Assembly (NCBI RefSeq): GCF_023091155.1
Contig: NZ_JAHWXK010000001.1
Location: forward strand, 2,418,001-2,482,000
Direction: 5' to 3'
Source: Microbacterium sufflavum
Lineage (GTDB): Bacteria > Actinomycetota > Actinomycetes > Actinomycetales > Microbacteriaceae
DNA: 64,000 bases
The notes below the pieces were generated by a model. It was not told where the DNA came from and did no database searches. It worked only from the letters and a program-made list of their open reading frames with translations. The translations under genes and the position numbers were made by a program. Shown here piece by piece: positions 28,062 to 37,147 of this stretch; position 1 is the stretch's first letter; each line of letters begins with the position of its first letter.

Positions 28062-28909
28062 GCGACGCGGTGCTGTCGGCGAGGAACGTGTCGATCGAGT
28101 ACGAGGTGGATCCGCCGGTCAAGGCTGTCCGCGACGTGTCGTTGACGCTGAACCGTGGCGAGATCCTGGGGTTGGCGGGGGAGTCGGGGTGTGGGAAGAC
28201 GACGCTCGCGTATGGCATGAACCGGTTGTTGAAGGCTCCGGCGTTGATGACCCAGGGCGAGATCGTGTTCCATGACCGGGATGGTCACGACATCGATGTG
28301 GTGGGCCTGGATGGGGAGGGGTTGCGGGCGTTCCGGTGGGACAAGATCTCGATGGTGTTCCAGGGGGCGATGAACTCGCTCAACCCGGTGATCAGTGTGC
28401 GGGCGCAGATCTTCGACATCTTCGACACGCACCGTCCGGGGATGAGCAAGAGGGCCAAGCAGGAGCGGGCGGAGGAGTTGCTGACGCTGGTGGGGGTGGA
28501 TCCGAACCGGTTGACGAGTTTCCCGCATGAGCTGTCGGGCGGGATGCGGCAGCGGATGATGATCGCGATGGCGTTGGCGCTCGATCCGCAGGTGATGATC
28601 ATGGATGAGCCGACCACGGCGTTGGATGTGGTGGTGCAGCGGGGCATCATCCGGGAGATCATGCGGTTGCGGGAGAGGTTGGGGTTCGCGGTGATCTTCA
28701 TCACGCATGACCTGCCGATGCTGATCGAGATCAGCGACCGGATCGCGGTGATGCTGCAGGGGCGGATCGTGGAGCAGGGCACGGCGGAGGAGATCTACCG
28801 GACCCCGCAGCACGAGTACACGAAACGGCTGCTGTCGAGTTTCCCGTCGTTGACCGGGGAGCGGGGCGATTTCGTCCGCACGGGTATGAGCCAGGAGGTG
28901 GGGCGATGA
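28058..28909 (+). CDS. ABC transporter ATP-binding protein, DppD/OppD type
   Basis: 283 aa. Walker A GESGCGKTT, Q-loop VFQGAMNSLNP, signature LSGGMRQRM, Walker [13 protein letters not shown] and switch histidine THD are intact. The signature LSGGM rather than LSGGQ is common in OppD proteins. Codon use differs from the neighbours: TTG, GGG, CGG, GAT and CAT are frequent from about 28120 on, unlike the C-ending codons of the rest of the window, hinting at a different history. Confidence 0.95.
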   Translation: MSDAVLSARNVSIEYEVDPPVKAVRDVSLTLNRGEILGLAGESGCGKTTLAYGMNRLLKAPALMTQGEIVFHDRDGHDIDVVGLDGEGLRAFRWDKISMVFQGAMNSLNPVISVRAQIFDIFDTHRPGMSKRAKQERAEELLTLVGVDPNRLTSFPHELSGGMRQRMMIAMALALDPQVMIMDEPTTALDVVVQRGIIREIMRLRERLGFAVIFITHDLPMLIEISDRIAVMLQGRIVEQGTAEEIYRTPQHEYTKRLLSSFPSLTGERGDFVRTGMSQEVGR

Positions 28910-29760
28910 GCGCGAACGATGCGGGCCGGGCCGGGACGCTGGAGGCGCGGAATCTGGTGAAGGACTTCACCCTGCGCTCCGGATTCCGCACGAGTGTGTT
29001 GCATGCGGTGAAGGACGTGTCGTTCACGATCGAGGCCGGGAAGACGGTCGCGCTGGTGGGGGAGTCGGGGTCGGGGAAGTCGACCATCGCGCGGATGCTG
29101 ATGAAGCTGGAGACGCCCACCTCCGGGTCCATCCTCCTCGACGGTGTCGAGTCCGGCACCCGGGGTCGGGGGTTGGAGGCGTACCGGTCGGATGTGCAGA
29201 TGGTGTTCCAGGACCCGTTCGCGTCGTTGAACCCGTTCCACACGATCGTGCATCACCTGGAGCGTCCGATCCGCCTGCACCACCCGAAGCTGTCCGGGAC
29301 GGCGGTACGGGCGCGGGCGATCGAGCTGCTCGAACGGGTCCGGCTGACCCCGGGGGAGAGCTTCGCCGAGCGCCGCCCGCACGAGCTGTCCGGCGGGCAG
29401 CGGCAGCGCGTCGCGATCGCCCGGGCGCTGGCCCCAGGGGCACGGTTCATCGTCGCCGACGAGCCGGTGAGCATGTTGGACGTGTCGATCCGGCTCGGGG
29501 TCCTGAACCTGCTGGCCGAGCTGCAGCGGGAAGAGAACCTGGGCGTGCTGTACATCACCCACGACCTCGCCACAGCCCGCCACTTCTCCGATGAGATCAT
29601 GGTGCTCTACAAGGGCGACGTCGTCGAACGCGGACCCGCCGACCAGGTCATCCTCCACCCGCAGCACGAGTACACCAAGACCCTCCTCGGCGCCGCCCCC
29701 GAACCCGAGAACCTCGGCCGCCTTCGCGACCACGTCCGCGCTGAACTCGGCATCGCCTGA
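28906..29760 (+). CDS. ABC transporter ATP-binding protein, DppF/OppF type
   Basis: 284 aa, coupled to the preceding ATPase by ATGA. Walker [11 protein letters not shown]-loop VFQDPFASLNPFHT, signature [10 protein letters not shown], Walker B FIVADEPVSMLD and THD histidine present. The first half shares the TTG/GGG-rich codon style of the preceding gene; the second half returns to the C-ending style, so the shift ends inside this gene. Confidence 0.95.
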   Translation: MSANDAGRAGTLEARNLVKDFTLRSGFRTSVLHAVKDVSFTIEAGKTVALVGESGSGKSTIARMLMKLETPTSGSILLDGVESGTRGRGLEAYRSDVQMVFQDPFASLNPFHTIVHHLERPIRLHHPKLSGTAVRARAIELLERVRLTPGESFAERRPHELSGGQRQRVAIARALAPGARFIVADEPVSMLDVSIRLGVLNLLAELQREENLGVLYITHDLATARHFSDEIMVLYKGDVVERGPADQVILHPQHEYTKTLLGAAPEPENLGRLRDHVRAELGIA

Positions 29761-29787
29761 GTCGGTCGCGGGGAAGGAACACACACC

Positions 29788-30918
29788 ATGGCACAGATCG
29801 ACCCAGGCACCTCGGCATGGCTGCGCACCAGGAACGATCGCGAAGCGCTGCGACTCATCCTCGAGCACGGCCCGCTGACCCGCACGCGACTCGGCGAGCT
29901 GTCCGGGATGTCGAAGCCGACCGCCACGCAGATGATCGCGCGACTCGAGCGCGCCGACCTCGTGCTGCCGGTGGGGGAGGTCGCGGGCAGTCGCGGCCCG
30001 AGCGCGGTGAGCTGGGGCGTGCGGACCGACCGGGTGGCGGGGGTCGCGGTGAGCATGCTCGACGGCAGCATCCAGGCGACGCTCGTCGACGCCACCGGCC
30101 AGGAGCATCCGGTGGTCGACCTTCCGGTGATCGGCGAGGAACGCTCGCCCGAGCAGGACATCGCGCGCGCCGTCGATGCCGCATGCGCCGCCGCCGGAGC
30201 CGACCGCGACACGATCGAGGCCGTGACGATCGGCGTGCAGGCCGCGGTGGGTCAGGGGCAGGACACCCTGTCGCTCACGGACTCGCTGCCGGGGTGGCCC
30301 GCGACGGGCGCCAGAGCCCGGATCGAGGCCGCGCTCGGTGTCGCGGTGACGCTGGAGAACGACGTCAACCTCGCCACGATGGCCGAGCGTGCGGTCGGCG
30401 TGGCCCAGGACGTCGACAGCTTCGCGTTCCTCTGGGCGGGTGTGGGCCTCGGTGTCGGCGTCGACCTGGGCGGCACCATCCACCGCGGCGCGCACGGCAG
30501 TGCCGGGGAGATCGGCTACCTGACCGTGGCCGCCGGCACCGGTCAGCCCGGAGCCGTGACCACGGATCTGCTCGGCTCGCAGGTGATCCTCGACCTCCTG
30601 CCCCCCGACGACGACGGCCTCGCCGCACTCGCGCTGCACGAGGAGGTGCTGCGGATGGTCGCCGACCGCATCGCGCTGACCATCGAGCCCGTGCTGGTCG
30701 TGCTCGACCCCGCCCTGATCGTGCTCGGCGGGCCGACCAACCTCGCGGGAGGACAGCGGCTCGCCGAGCTCGTGGCCGAGCGTGCCGCGGGAGAGGAACG
30801 GCCGACCCCGGAGGTGCGCCTGAGCGGAACGGGCGACAGCGCCGTGCTCCTCGGTGCCCGCCGGCTCCTGGTCGAGCAGATCCGCACGATCCTCGAAGAC
30901 CGCATCCCCACCGACTGA
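29788..30918 (+). CDS. ROK-family transcriptional regulator lacking the zinc motif
   Basis: 376 aa: N-terminal winged helix (about 15-70, LTRTRLGELSGMSKPTATQMIARL) and a ROK sugar-sensing domain with the VGLGVGVDLGGTIHRGAHGSAGEIGYL signature. The CxCGxxGCxE zinc cluster that normally follows the signature is missing; the segment reads TVAAGTGQPGAVTTDL without cysteine. ROK regulators such as NagC and XylR repress sugar operons and release on binding a sugar or sugar phosphate. Position inside the transporter/GH4 cluster suggests local control, probably through the dyad at 24267. Confidence 0.9.
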   Translation: MAQIDPGTSAWLRTRNDREALRLILEHGPLTRTRLGELSGMSKPTATQMIARLERADLVLPVGEVAGSRGPSAVSWGVRTDRVAGVAVSMLDGSIQATLVDATGQEHPVVDLPVIGEERSPEQDIARAVDAACAAAGADRDTIEAVTIGVQAAVGQGQDTLSLTDSLPGWPATGARARIEAALGVAVTLENDVNLATMAERAVGVAQDVDSFAFLWAGVGLGVGVDLGGTIHRGAHGSAGEIGYLTVAAGTGQPGAVTTDLLGSQVILDLLPPDDDGLAALALHEEVLRMVADRIALTIEPVLVVLDPALIVLGGPTNLAGGQRLAELVAERAAGEERPTPEVRLSGTGDSAVLLGARRLLVEQIRTILEDRIPTD

Positions 30919-30953
30919 CGCCCACCGGGCACCCGCCCGAACAAGGAGGACAG

Positions 30954-32210
30954 ATGAAACTCGCCATCGTCGGCGGAGGATCGACCTATACGCCGGAGCT
31001 GATCGACGGGTTCGTCCGGCTGCAGCGTGAACTGCCGATCGAGGAGCTCGTGCTCGTCGACACGGATCCCGACCGCCTGAGGCTCGTGGGCGGCATCTCC
31101 CGCCGCATGATGGCGCGGGGAGGGCATCCCGCGCGACTGCTCACGACCACCGACCTCGCGGCGGGTGTGAGCGACGCCGACGCCGTGCTCATCCAGCTCC
31201 GCGTGGGCGGCCAGGACGCCCGCGAGCAGGACGAGAGCTGGCCGCACGACGTCGACTGCATCGGGCAGGAGACCACGGGCCCCGGCGGACTCGCGAAGGC
31301 GCTGCGCACGGTCCCGGTGGTGCTGCGCATCGCCGACGTCGTGCGTCGCCACGCCAAGCCCGAGGCGTGGATCGTGGACTTCACCAACCCGGTCGGCATC
31401 GTCACCCGCGCCCTGCTGGAGGACGGGCACCGCGCCGTCGGACTGTGCAACGTGGCGATCGGCTTCCAGCGGCGTTTCGCCGAGGAGGCCGGAGTCGCGC
31501 CCGACCGCGTCGCCCTCGCCCACGTGGGGCTCAACCACCTCACCTGGGAGCGCGGCGTGTACATCGACGGCGTCGACCAGCTCCCCGCGGCCCTCGCGAC
31601 GCGGGGGCGAGAACTGGCCGACACGGTCGAGCTCCCGCCCGCCCTGCTCGCGCAGCTCGGCGTGCTGCCCTCGTACTACCTGCGGTACTACTACGCGCAC
31701 GACGAGGTGCTGCACGAACAGCGTCACCACGCGACCCGCGCGGTCGAGGTGCGCGCGATCGAGCACGAGCTGCTGGCGCTCTACGCCGACCCCTCCGTCG
31801 ACACCAAGCCCGAGATCCTCGAGCGGCGCGGCGGGGCGTTCTACTCCGAGGCGGCCATCGAGCTGCTGATCGCGATCCGCGGGGGCGCCGAGGTGCCGCG
31901 CGTGGTGAACCTCCGCAACGACGGGGTACTGCCGTTCCTCCCCGACGACCACGTGATCGAGGTGCCCGCCCGGTATCGCGACGGTCGCTTCCTCGCCGAG
32001 CCCGTGGCGGCACTGCCCGACGACATCCGCGGACTGATCTCCGCGGTCGCAGGCTACGAGCGGCTCGCGCTCGACGCGGCGACCGCCGGCGGGCGTGACC
32101 GCGTGCTGCGGGCGATGCGTGCGCACCCGCTCGTCCTGCAGCACGAGCGCGCCGAGAAGCTGACCGATCTGCTGCTCGCCGCCAACGCGCGATACCTGGA
32201 GTGGGCGTGA
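30954..32210 (+). CDS. Glycoside hydrolase family 4 (6-phospho-glycosidase type)
   Basis: 418 aa NAD+- and Mn2+-dependent GH4 enzyme that cleaves glycosides by an oxidation-elimination mechanism. NAD loop GGGSTYTPEL (7-16), metal ligands C165 (LCNVAIG) and H195 (GLNHLTW), and the CIGQETTGPGGLAKALRT segment typical of 6-phospho-beta-glucosidases and 6-phospho-chitobiase. Start ATG 30954 follows AAGGAGG. Substrates of this subgroup are normally phosphorylated by a PTS; here the adjacent kinase may do it. Stop overlaps the kinase start. Confidence 0.9.
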   Translation: MKLAIVGGGSTYTPELIDGFVRLQRELPIEELVLVDTDPDRLRLVGGISRRMMARGGHPARLLTTTDLAAGVSDADAVLIQLRVGGQDAREQDESWPHDVDCIGQETTGPGGLAKALRTVPVVLRIADVVRRHAKPEAWIVDFTNPVGIVTRALLEDGHRAVGLCNVAIGFQRRFAEEAGVAPDRVALAHVGLNHLTWERGVYIDGVDQLPAALATRGRELADTVELPPALLAQLGVLPSYYLRYYYAHDEVLHEQRHHATRAVEVRAIEHELLALYADPSVDTKPEILERRGGAFYSEAAIELLIAIRGGAEVPRVVNLRNDGVLPFLPDDHVIEVPARYRDGRFLAEPVAALPDDIRGLISAVAGYERLALDAATAGGRDRVLRAMRAHPLVLQHERAEKLTDLLLAANARYLEWA

Positions 32211-33223
32211 CCCGCCGCGACCGGAACCGGCTCGTCCTCGCGGCGGACGGCGGCGGCTCCAAGACCGACGTGGTGCTGCTCAACACCGCGGGAGAGGTGC
32301 TCGCGTGGGAGCGCGGGACCGGGTCGAGCCCGCAGATCGACGGACTCGCCCCGTCGGTCCGCGTGATCGACGGGCTCGTGCGGCGCGCCCTCGGCGACCG
32401 CGACCCGCGTGACCTCGACGTCGTGGGGCTGTACCTGTCCGGACTAGACCTCGCGGAGGAGATCGCGGCGTTCCGTGCGGCCATCGCGCCGCTGCCCTGG
32501 TCGCCGGGCGCGATCGTGGAGAACGACCTGCACGCACTCCTGCGCGCCGGAACCGACGCGCAGGACGCCGTCGCCGTGATCTGCGGCACGGGCATGAACG
32601 CCATCGGGGTGCGGGCGGATGGGGCGCAGGTGCGCTTCCCCGCGTTGGGCCCGCTCTCGGGCGACTGGGGCGGGGGCGCCGAACTGGGCGACGCGGTCGT
32701 ATGGCACGCCGCACGGGCTGAGGACGGCCGGGGACCGCACACCCTGCTGGTCGAGCGGCTTCTCGCCGCGGTCGACGCCTCCTCGGTCGCCGCGCTCATC
32801 GAGGACGTGCACCTCGGACGACGGCCGGCTCAGGCCTTCGCGGCTCTCGCACCGCTGCTGTTCGAGGCGGCGGCCGCGGGGGACGAGGTCGCACGGCAGG
32901 TGGTGCGGCGTCAGGCGGACGAGGTCGTGGCGTTCGTGCGCGCCTGCGTCGACCGGCTCGGGCTGCGCGCGGTCGAGCTGCCGGTGCTGTTCGGCGGCGG
33001 AGTCGCACGAGGCCGAGACCCGCTGCTGCTCGCGAGCATCCACGCGGGGCTTGCGCAGCACGCGCCCTCAGCGCGGCTGGAGATCGTGGACGCGCCGCCT
33101 GTGCTGGGGGCGGCGCTCCTCGTGCTCGACGCCGCGGGGGCGGAGGCGACCGCGAAGGTACGCGCCCGCGACCACCTCAGCTCGGATCTTCGGCACGCGG
33201 CCGAACCCGTCGTGGCGCGCTGA
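32207..33223 (+). CDS. BadF/NAGK-type sugar kinase
   Basis: 338 aa ASKHA-fold kinase of the N-acetylglucosamine kinase/BadF family. ATP-binding DGGGSKTDVVL (about 15-25), the ENDLHALL helix, the second phosphate loop ICGTGMNAIG, LSGDWGGGAELG and the VLFGGGVARG adenosine segment are all visible. Start GTG 32207 overlaps the GH4 stop (GTGA); GTG 32201 is also possible. It probably phosphorylates the imported sugar or the hydrolysis product. GlcNAc, glucosamine or a glucoside are all open. Confidence 0.85.
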   Translation: MTRRDRNRLVLAADGGGSKTDVVLLNTAGEVLAWERGTGSSPQIDGLAPSVRVIDGLVRRALGDRDPRDLDVVGLYLSGLDLAEEIAAFRAAIAPLPWSPGAIVENDLHALLRAGTDAQDAVAVICGTGMNAIGVRADGAQVRFPALGPLSGDWGGGAELGDAVVWHAARAEDGRGPHTLLVERLLAAVDASSVAALIEDVHLGRRPAQAFAALAPLLFEAAAAGDEVARQVVRRQADEVVAFVRACVDRLGLRAVELPVLFGGGVARGRDPLLLASIHAGLAQHAPSARLEIVDAPPVLGAALLVLDAAGAEATAKVRARDHLSSDLRHAAEPVVAR

Positions 33224-33244
33224 GACCGCCCTCGCCGCAACGGG

Positions 33245-33280
33245 AACGGGCGCCGCGACCGAGTGGTCGCGGCGCCCGTT
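33245..33280. terminator. Bidirectional hairpin between sugar kinase and kgd
   Basis: Perfect 16-bp stem (33245-33260 with 33265-33280), GAGT loop, between convergent stops. No T-run, but very stable. Confidence 0.75.
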
Positions 33281-33292
33281 GCGGTCGAACGA

Positions 33293-36200
33293 TCAGCCGA
33301 GGGTGACGGCCGAGCGCAGCAGCGTCGCCTGCTCCGCGGCGTGCACCTTCGACGATCCGGTCGCGGGCGAAGCGGACGCCGGGCGCGAGATCGGACGGAA
33401 CGTGCGGTCGCCGGGGACATCCGCGAATGCGAGCGCGAGGAACGGCCAGGCGCCCTGGTTCTCCGGCTCCTCCTGCACCCACACGAGCTCGGCGTTCGGG
33501 TAGGAGTCGGTGATGGCCTTGAGCTCGTCGATCGGCGTCGGGTACAGCTGCTCCAGGCGCACCAGGGCCACCTCGGGGTTCGGGTTCTTCTCCAGCTCGG
33601 CGCGCAGATCCCAGTGCACCTTGCCCGAGTGCACGAGCACGCGCTTGACGGCGGAACGGTCGAGACCGCGGTCGTCGTCGATGACCGGCTCGAAACGGCC
33701 CTGCGTGAAGGCCTCGACCGGGCTCGTCGCACCGCGCAGGCGCAGCATCGCCTTCGGGGTGAACACGATCAAAGGCTTGCGCGGCCGGGCGTAGGCCTGG
33801 CGGCGCAGCAGGTGGAAGTGCGAGGCGGGGGTCGACGGACGCGCGACGATCATGTTCTCCTGAGCGCACAGCTGCAGGAACCGCTCGATGCGGGCGGAGG
33901 AGTGATCCGGTCCCTGGCCCTCGTAGCCGTGGGGGAGCAGGAGCGTGACGCTGGACTGCTGACCCCACTTCTGCTCGGCGGCGGAGATGTACTCGTCGAT
34001 GACCGACTGGGCGCCGTTGACGAAGTCGCCGAACTGCGCCTCCCACAGCACGAGCGCTTCGGGCGCCTCGACCGAGTAGCCGTACTCGAACCCGAGCGCG
34101 GCGTACTCGCTGAGCAGCGAGTCGTAGACGAAGAAGCGGCCCTGCGCGTCGGACAGGTTCGACAGCGGCAGCCACTCCTGGCCGTTCGCCCGGTCGTGCA
34201 GTGCGGCGTGGCGCTGGACGAACGTGCCGCGGCGCGAGTCCTGTCCGGCGAGCCGCACCGGGGTGCCCTCGACCAGCAGCGACCCGAAGGCGAGGAGCTC
34301 GCCGAAGCCCCAGTCGATGTTGCCGTTGCGGCTCATGTCGAGGCGCTTCTCCAGCAGCTGCTGGATCTTCGGGTGCACCGTGAAGCCCTCGGGCTTGTTC
34401 ACGAACGCGTCACCGATTAGCTGGATGACCTCGGCGGGGACGCCGGTGACCTCGGGCGCGCCCACCTGGTCCTCGACCGGCGGGAGCTCGGGCGCGATCG
34501 GCGTGGCACCCGTCTCGGCGGCGTGCGTCTCGGCGAAAGCGATCTCCAGGCGGTTCTGGAAGTCGGCCTTGGCCTCGTCGTACTCCTCCTCGGTGATGTC
34601 ACCGCGACCGACCAGCGACTCCGTGTACAGGCGGCGCACCGACCGCTTGGCCTGGATGAGGTCGGTCATGAGCGGCTGCGTCATCGACGGGTCGTCGCCC
34701 TCGTTGTGACCGCGACGGCGGTAGCAGACCAGGTCGATCACGACGTCGCGGTGGAAGCGCTCGCGGTACTCGAACGCCAGCTGCGCGACGTGGATGACGG
34801 CCTCGGGGTCGTCGCCGTTCACGTGGAAGATGGGCGCCTGGATCGTCTTGGCCACGTCGGTCGCGTACACCGAGGTGCGGGCGTCGCTCGGGGTGGTCGT
34901 GAAGCCCACCTGGTTGTTGACCACGACGTGGATGGTGCCGCCCGTGCGGTAGCCGCGCAGCTGCGACATCTGCAGGGTCTCCACGACGACGCCCTGACCG
35001 GCGAAGGCCGCGTCGCCGTGCACGAGGATGGGCAGCCAGGCGAACGTGCCGATCGGCTTACGGTCCTGCTTGGCGCGGACGATGCCCTCCAGCACGCCGT
35101 CGACGGTCTCGAGGTGCGAGGGGTTGGCGGCGAGGTACACCGGGAGCGAGGAGCCGTCGTCGGCGACGAACGTGCCCTCCGTGCCGAGGTGGTACTTCAC
35201 GTCGCCGGAGCCGCGCTGGTTGCCGGGCATCTGCGTGCCCTCGAACTCCCGGAACACCTGGCCGTAGGTCTTGCCGGCGATGTTGGTCAGCACGTTGAGG
35301 CGGCCGCGGTGGGCCATGCCGATCGCCGCGCCCTCGAGGCCCGCGGTCGCCGCGCCCTGGAGGATCTCGTCGAGCAGCGGGATGAGCGACTCGCCGCCCT
35401 CCAGCGAGAACCGCTTCTGGCCGACGAACTTCGTCTGCAGGAAGGTCTCGAACGCCTCGGCCTCGTTCAGCTTGCGGAGCACCCGCAGCTGCTCGTCGTG
35501 GCCGGGCTTCTGGTACTTGACCTCGACCTTCTCCTGGAACCAGCGGCGCTGCTCCGGGTCCTGGATGTGCATGTACTCGATGCCGAGTGTGCGGCAGTAC
35601 GAGTCGCGCAGCACGCCGAGGATGTCGCGCAGCTTCGCCACGCGGCGCCCGCCGAAGCCGCCCGTGACGAACTCGCGGTCGAGGTCCCAGAAGGTCAGCC
35701 CGTGGCTCTCGATCTCCAGGTCGGGGTGCGAGCGCTGCACGTACTCGAGCGGGTCGATGTCGGCCATCAGGTGGCCGCGCACGCGGAAGGAGTTGATCAG
35801 CTCCTGCACGCGGGACTGCTTGTCGACGCGCTCGGCCAGGTCGACCGCGATGTCGGGGTTCCAGCGGATCGGCGCGTACGGGATGCGCAGCGCGGCGAAG
35901 ATGTCGTCGTAGAACCCGCGCTGCCCGATCAGCAGCTCGTGCACCTTCTTCAGGAACTCGCCGGACCCTGCGCCCTGGATGACACGGTGGTCGTAGGTGC
36001 TGGTGAGCGTGATGGTCTTGCCGATCGCGAGCTCGTTGAGCGTCTTCTCGCTCGCGCCCTGGAACTCGGCCGGGTACTCGAGGGCGCCGGCGCCGATGAT
36101 GCAGCCCTGGCCCTTCATGAGACGCGGCACCGAGTGCACCGTGCCGATGCCGCCCGGGTTGGTGAGCGACACCGTGGTGCCCTGGAAGTCGGTGGCGGTG

Positions 36201-36985
36201 AGCTTGTTGCCGCGGGCGCGGGTGACCAGGTCCTCGTACGCGGCGAGGTACTCGGTGAAGGTCATGGTGTCGGCGCGCTTGATGCTCGGCACCATGAGGG
36301 CGCGCGTGCCGTCGGGCTTGGGCAGGTCGATCGCGATGCCGAGGTTGACGTGCGCGGGGGCGACGACGGAGGGCTTGCCGTCGACCTCGGCGTAGAACAC
36401 GTTCTGGCTGCGGAACTCGTCGAGCGTGCGGATGAGCGCCCAGCCGATGAGGTGCGTGAAGCTGACCTTGCCGCCGCGCGTGCGGGCCATGTGGTTGTTG
36501 ATGACGATGCGGTTGTCGATCATCAGCTTGGCGGGGACGGTGCGGACGCTGGTCGCGGTGGGGACGGTGAGCGACTCGTCCATGTTCGCGGCGAGGGTCT
36601 TGGGCAGACCGCGCAGCGGCGTGACCTTGTCCTCTTCGGAGGACTCGACCGGCTCCTTCGACTCGGGCTTGGGCTTCGGCGCCTGCGCGGGGATCGGGGC
36701 GGCCGCGGCGGGCTTGGCCGTCGTGCGGGCGACGGGCTGCGCACCGATCACGGGGATGGGCGCGGTGACCGGATGCGCGGGTGCGGCTGCGGTGTCAGCC
36801 GGAGCGGATCCCGTCGCGCTCGTCCCGGCGGCCGTGGCCTCGGAGTGGTACTGCTCCAGGATGGGCCACCACTCCTTGTCGACCGAGTCGCGGTTCTCCT
36901 TGAACTGCTCGTAGAGCTCTTCGACGAGCCAGGAATTGGCTCCGAACCCCCCGTCGCCACCGACGCCGGTCACCTGGTTCGACAC
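33293..36985 (-). CDS. kgd: Multifunctional 2-oxoglutarate decarboxylase/dehydrogenase (Kgd/OdhA)
   Basis: 1230 aa fused enzyme of the TCA cycle, combining succinyltransferase (E2-like) and thiamine-diphosphate E1 activities. An N-terminal helix (LVEELYEQFKENRDSVDKEWW) and Pro/Ala linker lead to an acyltransferase domain (about 110-345) with catalytic H333 in STYDHRVIQGAG; no lipoyl domain is present. The E1 part follows with HRGRLNVL, the GDAAFAGQG cofactor motif and the PHGYEGQGPDHSSARIERFL region. This layout is specific to Actinobacteria. Start GTG 36985, divergent from guaB1. Confidence 0.96.
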   Translation of the reverse strand: MSNQVTGVGGDGGFGANSWLVEELYEQFKENRDSVDKEWWPILEQYHSEATAAGTSATGSAPADTAAAPAHPVTAPIPVIGAQPVARTTAKPAAAAPIPAQAPKPKPESKEPVESSEEDKVTPLRGLPKTLAANMDESLTVPTATSVRTVPAKLMIDNRIVINNHMARTRGGKVSFTHLIGWALIRTLDEFRSQNVFYAEVDGKPSVVAPAHVNLGIAIDLPKPDGTRALMVPSIKRADTMTFTEYLAAYEDLVTRARGNKLTATDFQGTTVSLTNPGGIGTVHSVPRLMKGQGCIIGAGALEYPAEFQGASEKTLNELAIGKTITLTSTYDHRVIQGAGSGEFLKKVHELLIGQRGFYDDIFAALRIPYAPIRWNPDIAVDLAERVDKQSRVQELINSFRVRGHLMADIDPLEYVQRSHPDLEIESHGLTFWDLDREFVTGGFGGRRVAKLRDILGVLRDSYCRTLGIEYMHIQDPEQRRWFQEKVEVKYQKPGHDEQLRVLRKLNEAEAFETFLQTKFVGQKRFSLEGGESLIPLLDEILQGAATAGLEGAAIGMAHRGRLNVLTNIAGKTYGQVFREFEGTQMPGNQRGSGDVKYHLGTEGTFVADDGSSLPVYLAANPSHLETVDGVLEGIVRAKQDRKPIGTFAWLPILVHGDAAFAGQGVVVETLQMSQLRGYRTGGTIHVVVNNQVGFTTTPSDARTSVYATDVAKTIQAPIFHVNGDDPEAVIHVAQLAFEYRERFHRDVVIDLVCYRRRGHNEGDDPSMTQPLMTDLIQAKRSVRRLYTESLVGRGDITEEEYDEAKADFQNRLEIAFAETHAAETGATPIAPELPPVEDQVGAPEVTGVPAEVIQLIGDAFVNKPEGFTVHPKIQQLLEKRLDMSRNGNIDWGFGELLAFGSLLVEGTPVRLAGQDSRRGTFVQRHAALHDRANGQEWLPLSNLSDAQGRFFVYDSLLSEYAALGFEYGYSVEAPEALVLWEAQFGDFVNGAQSVIDEYISAAEQKWGQQSSVTLLLPHGYEGQGPDHSSARIERFLQLCAQENMIVARPSTPASHFHLLRRQAYARPRKPLIVFTPKAMLRLRGATSPVEAFTQGRFEPVIDDDRGLDRSAVKRVLVHSGKVHWDLRAELEKNPNPEVALVRLEQLYPTPIDELKAITDSYPNAELVWVQEEPENQGAWPFLALAFADVPGDRTFRPISRPASASPATGSSKVHAAEQATLLRSAVTLG

Positions 36986-37135
36986 GCTCTATCGCCCTCT
37001 TTCATCGCTGAAGATCTTCGGTGCGGAGGCACGACGCAGGAATGCGTTCGGGCGCGCACACTCTCGACCACCAAGCCTAACCTGTTTCGCCCGGGTAATC
37101 GTCGAAGCCACCCGCCCGCGCCGTCCCGATCTCGG

Positions 37136-37141
37136 TACCGT
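37136..37141 (+). promoter_or_regulatory. -10 element of guaB1, probable leaderless start
   Basis: TACCGT ends 6 nt before ATG 37148; the GGAGG in the gap is too close to act as a normal ribosome binding site. Confidence 0.45.
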
Positions 37142-37147
37142 GGAGGC

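Noticed and set aside
37060..37090. Possible iron box before kgd (AGGTTAGGCT on the - strand)
   Set aside because: Only the left half matches DtxR/IdeR; the right half does not, and TAGGCT alone is explained as a -10 hexamer.
34523..37147. Long + strand frame opposite kgd joined to guaB1
   Set aside because: Only the part from ATG 37148 is GuaB1; the rest is the mirror of kgd.
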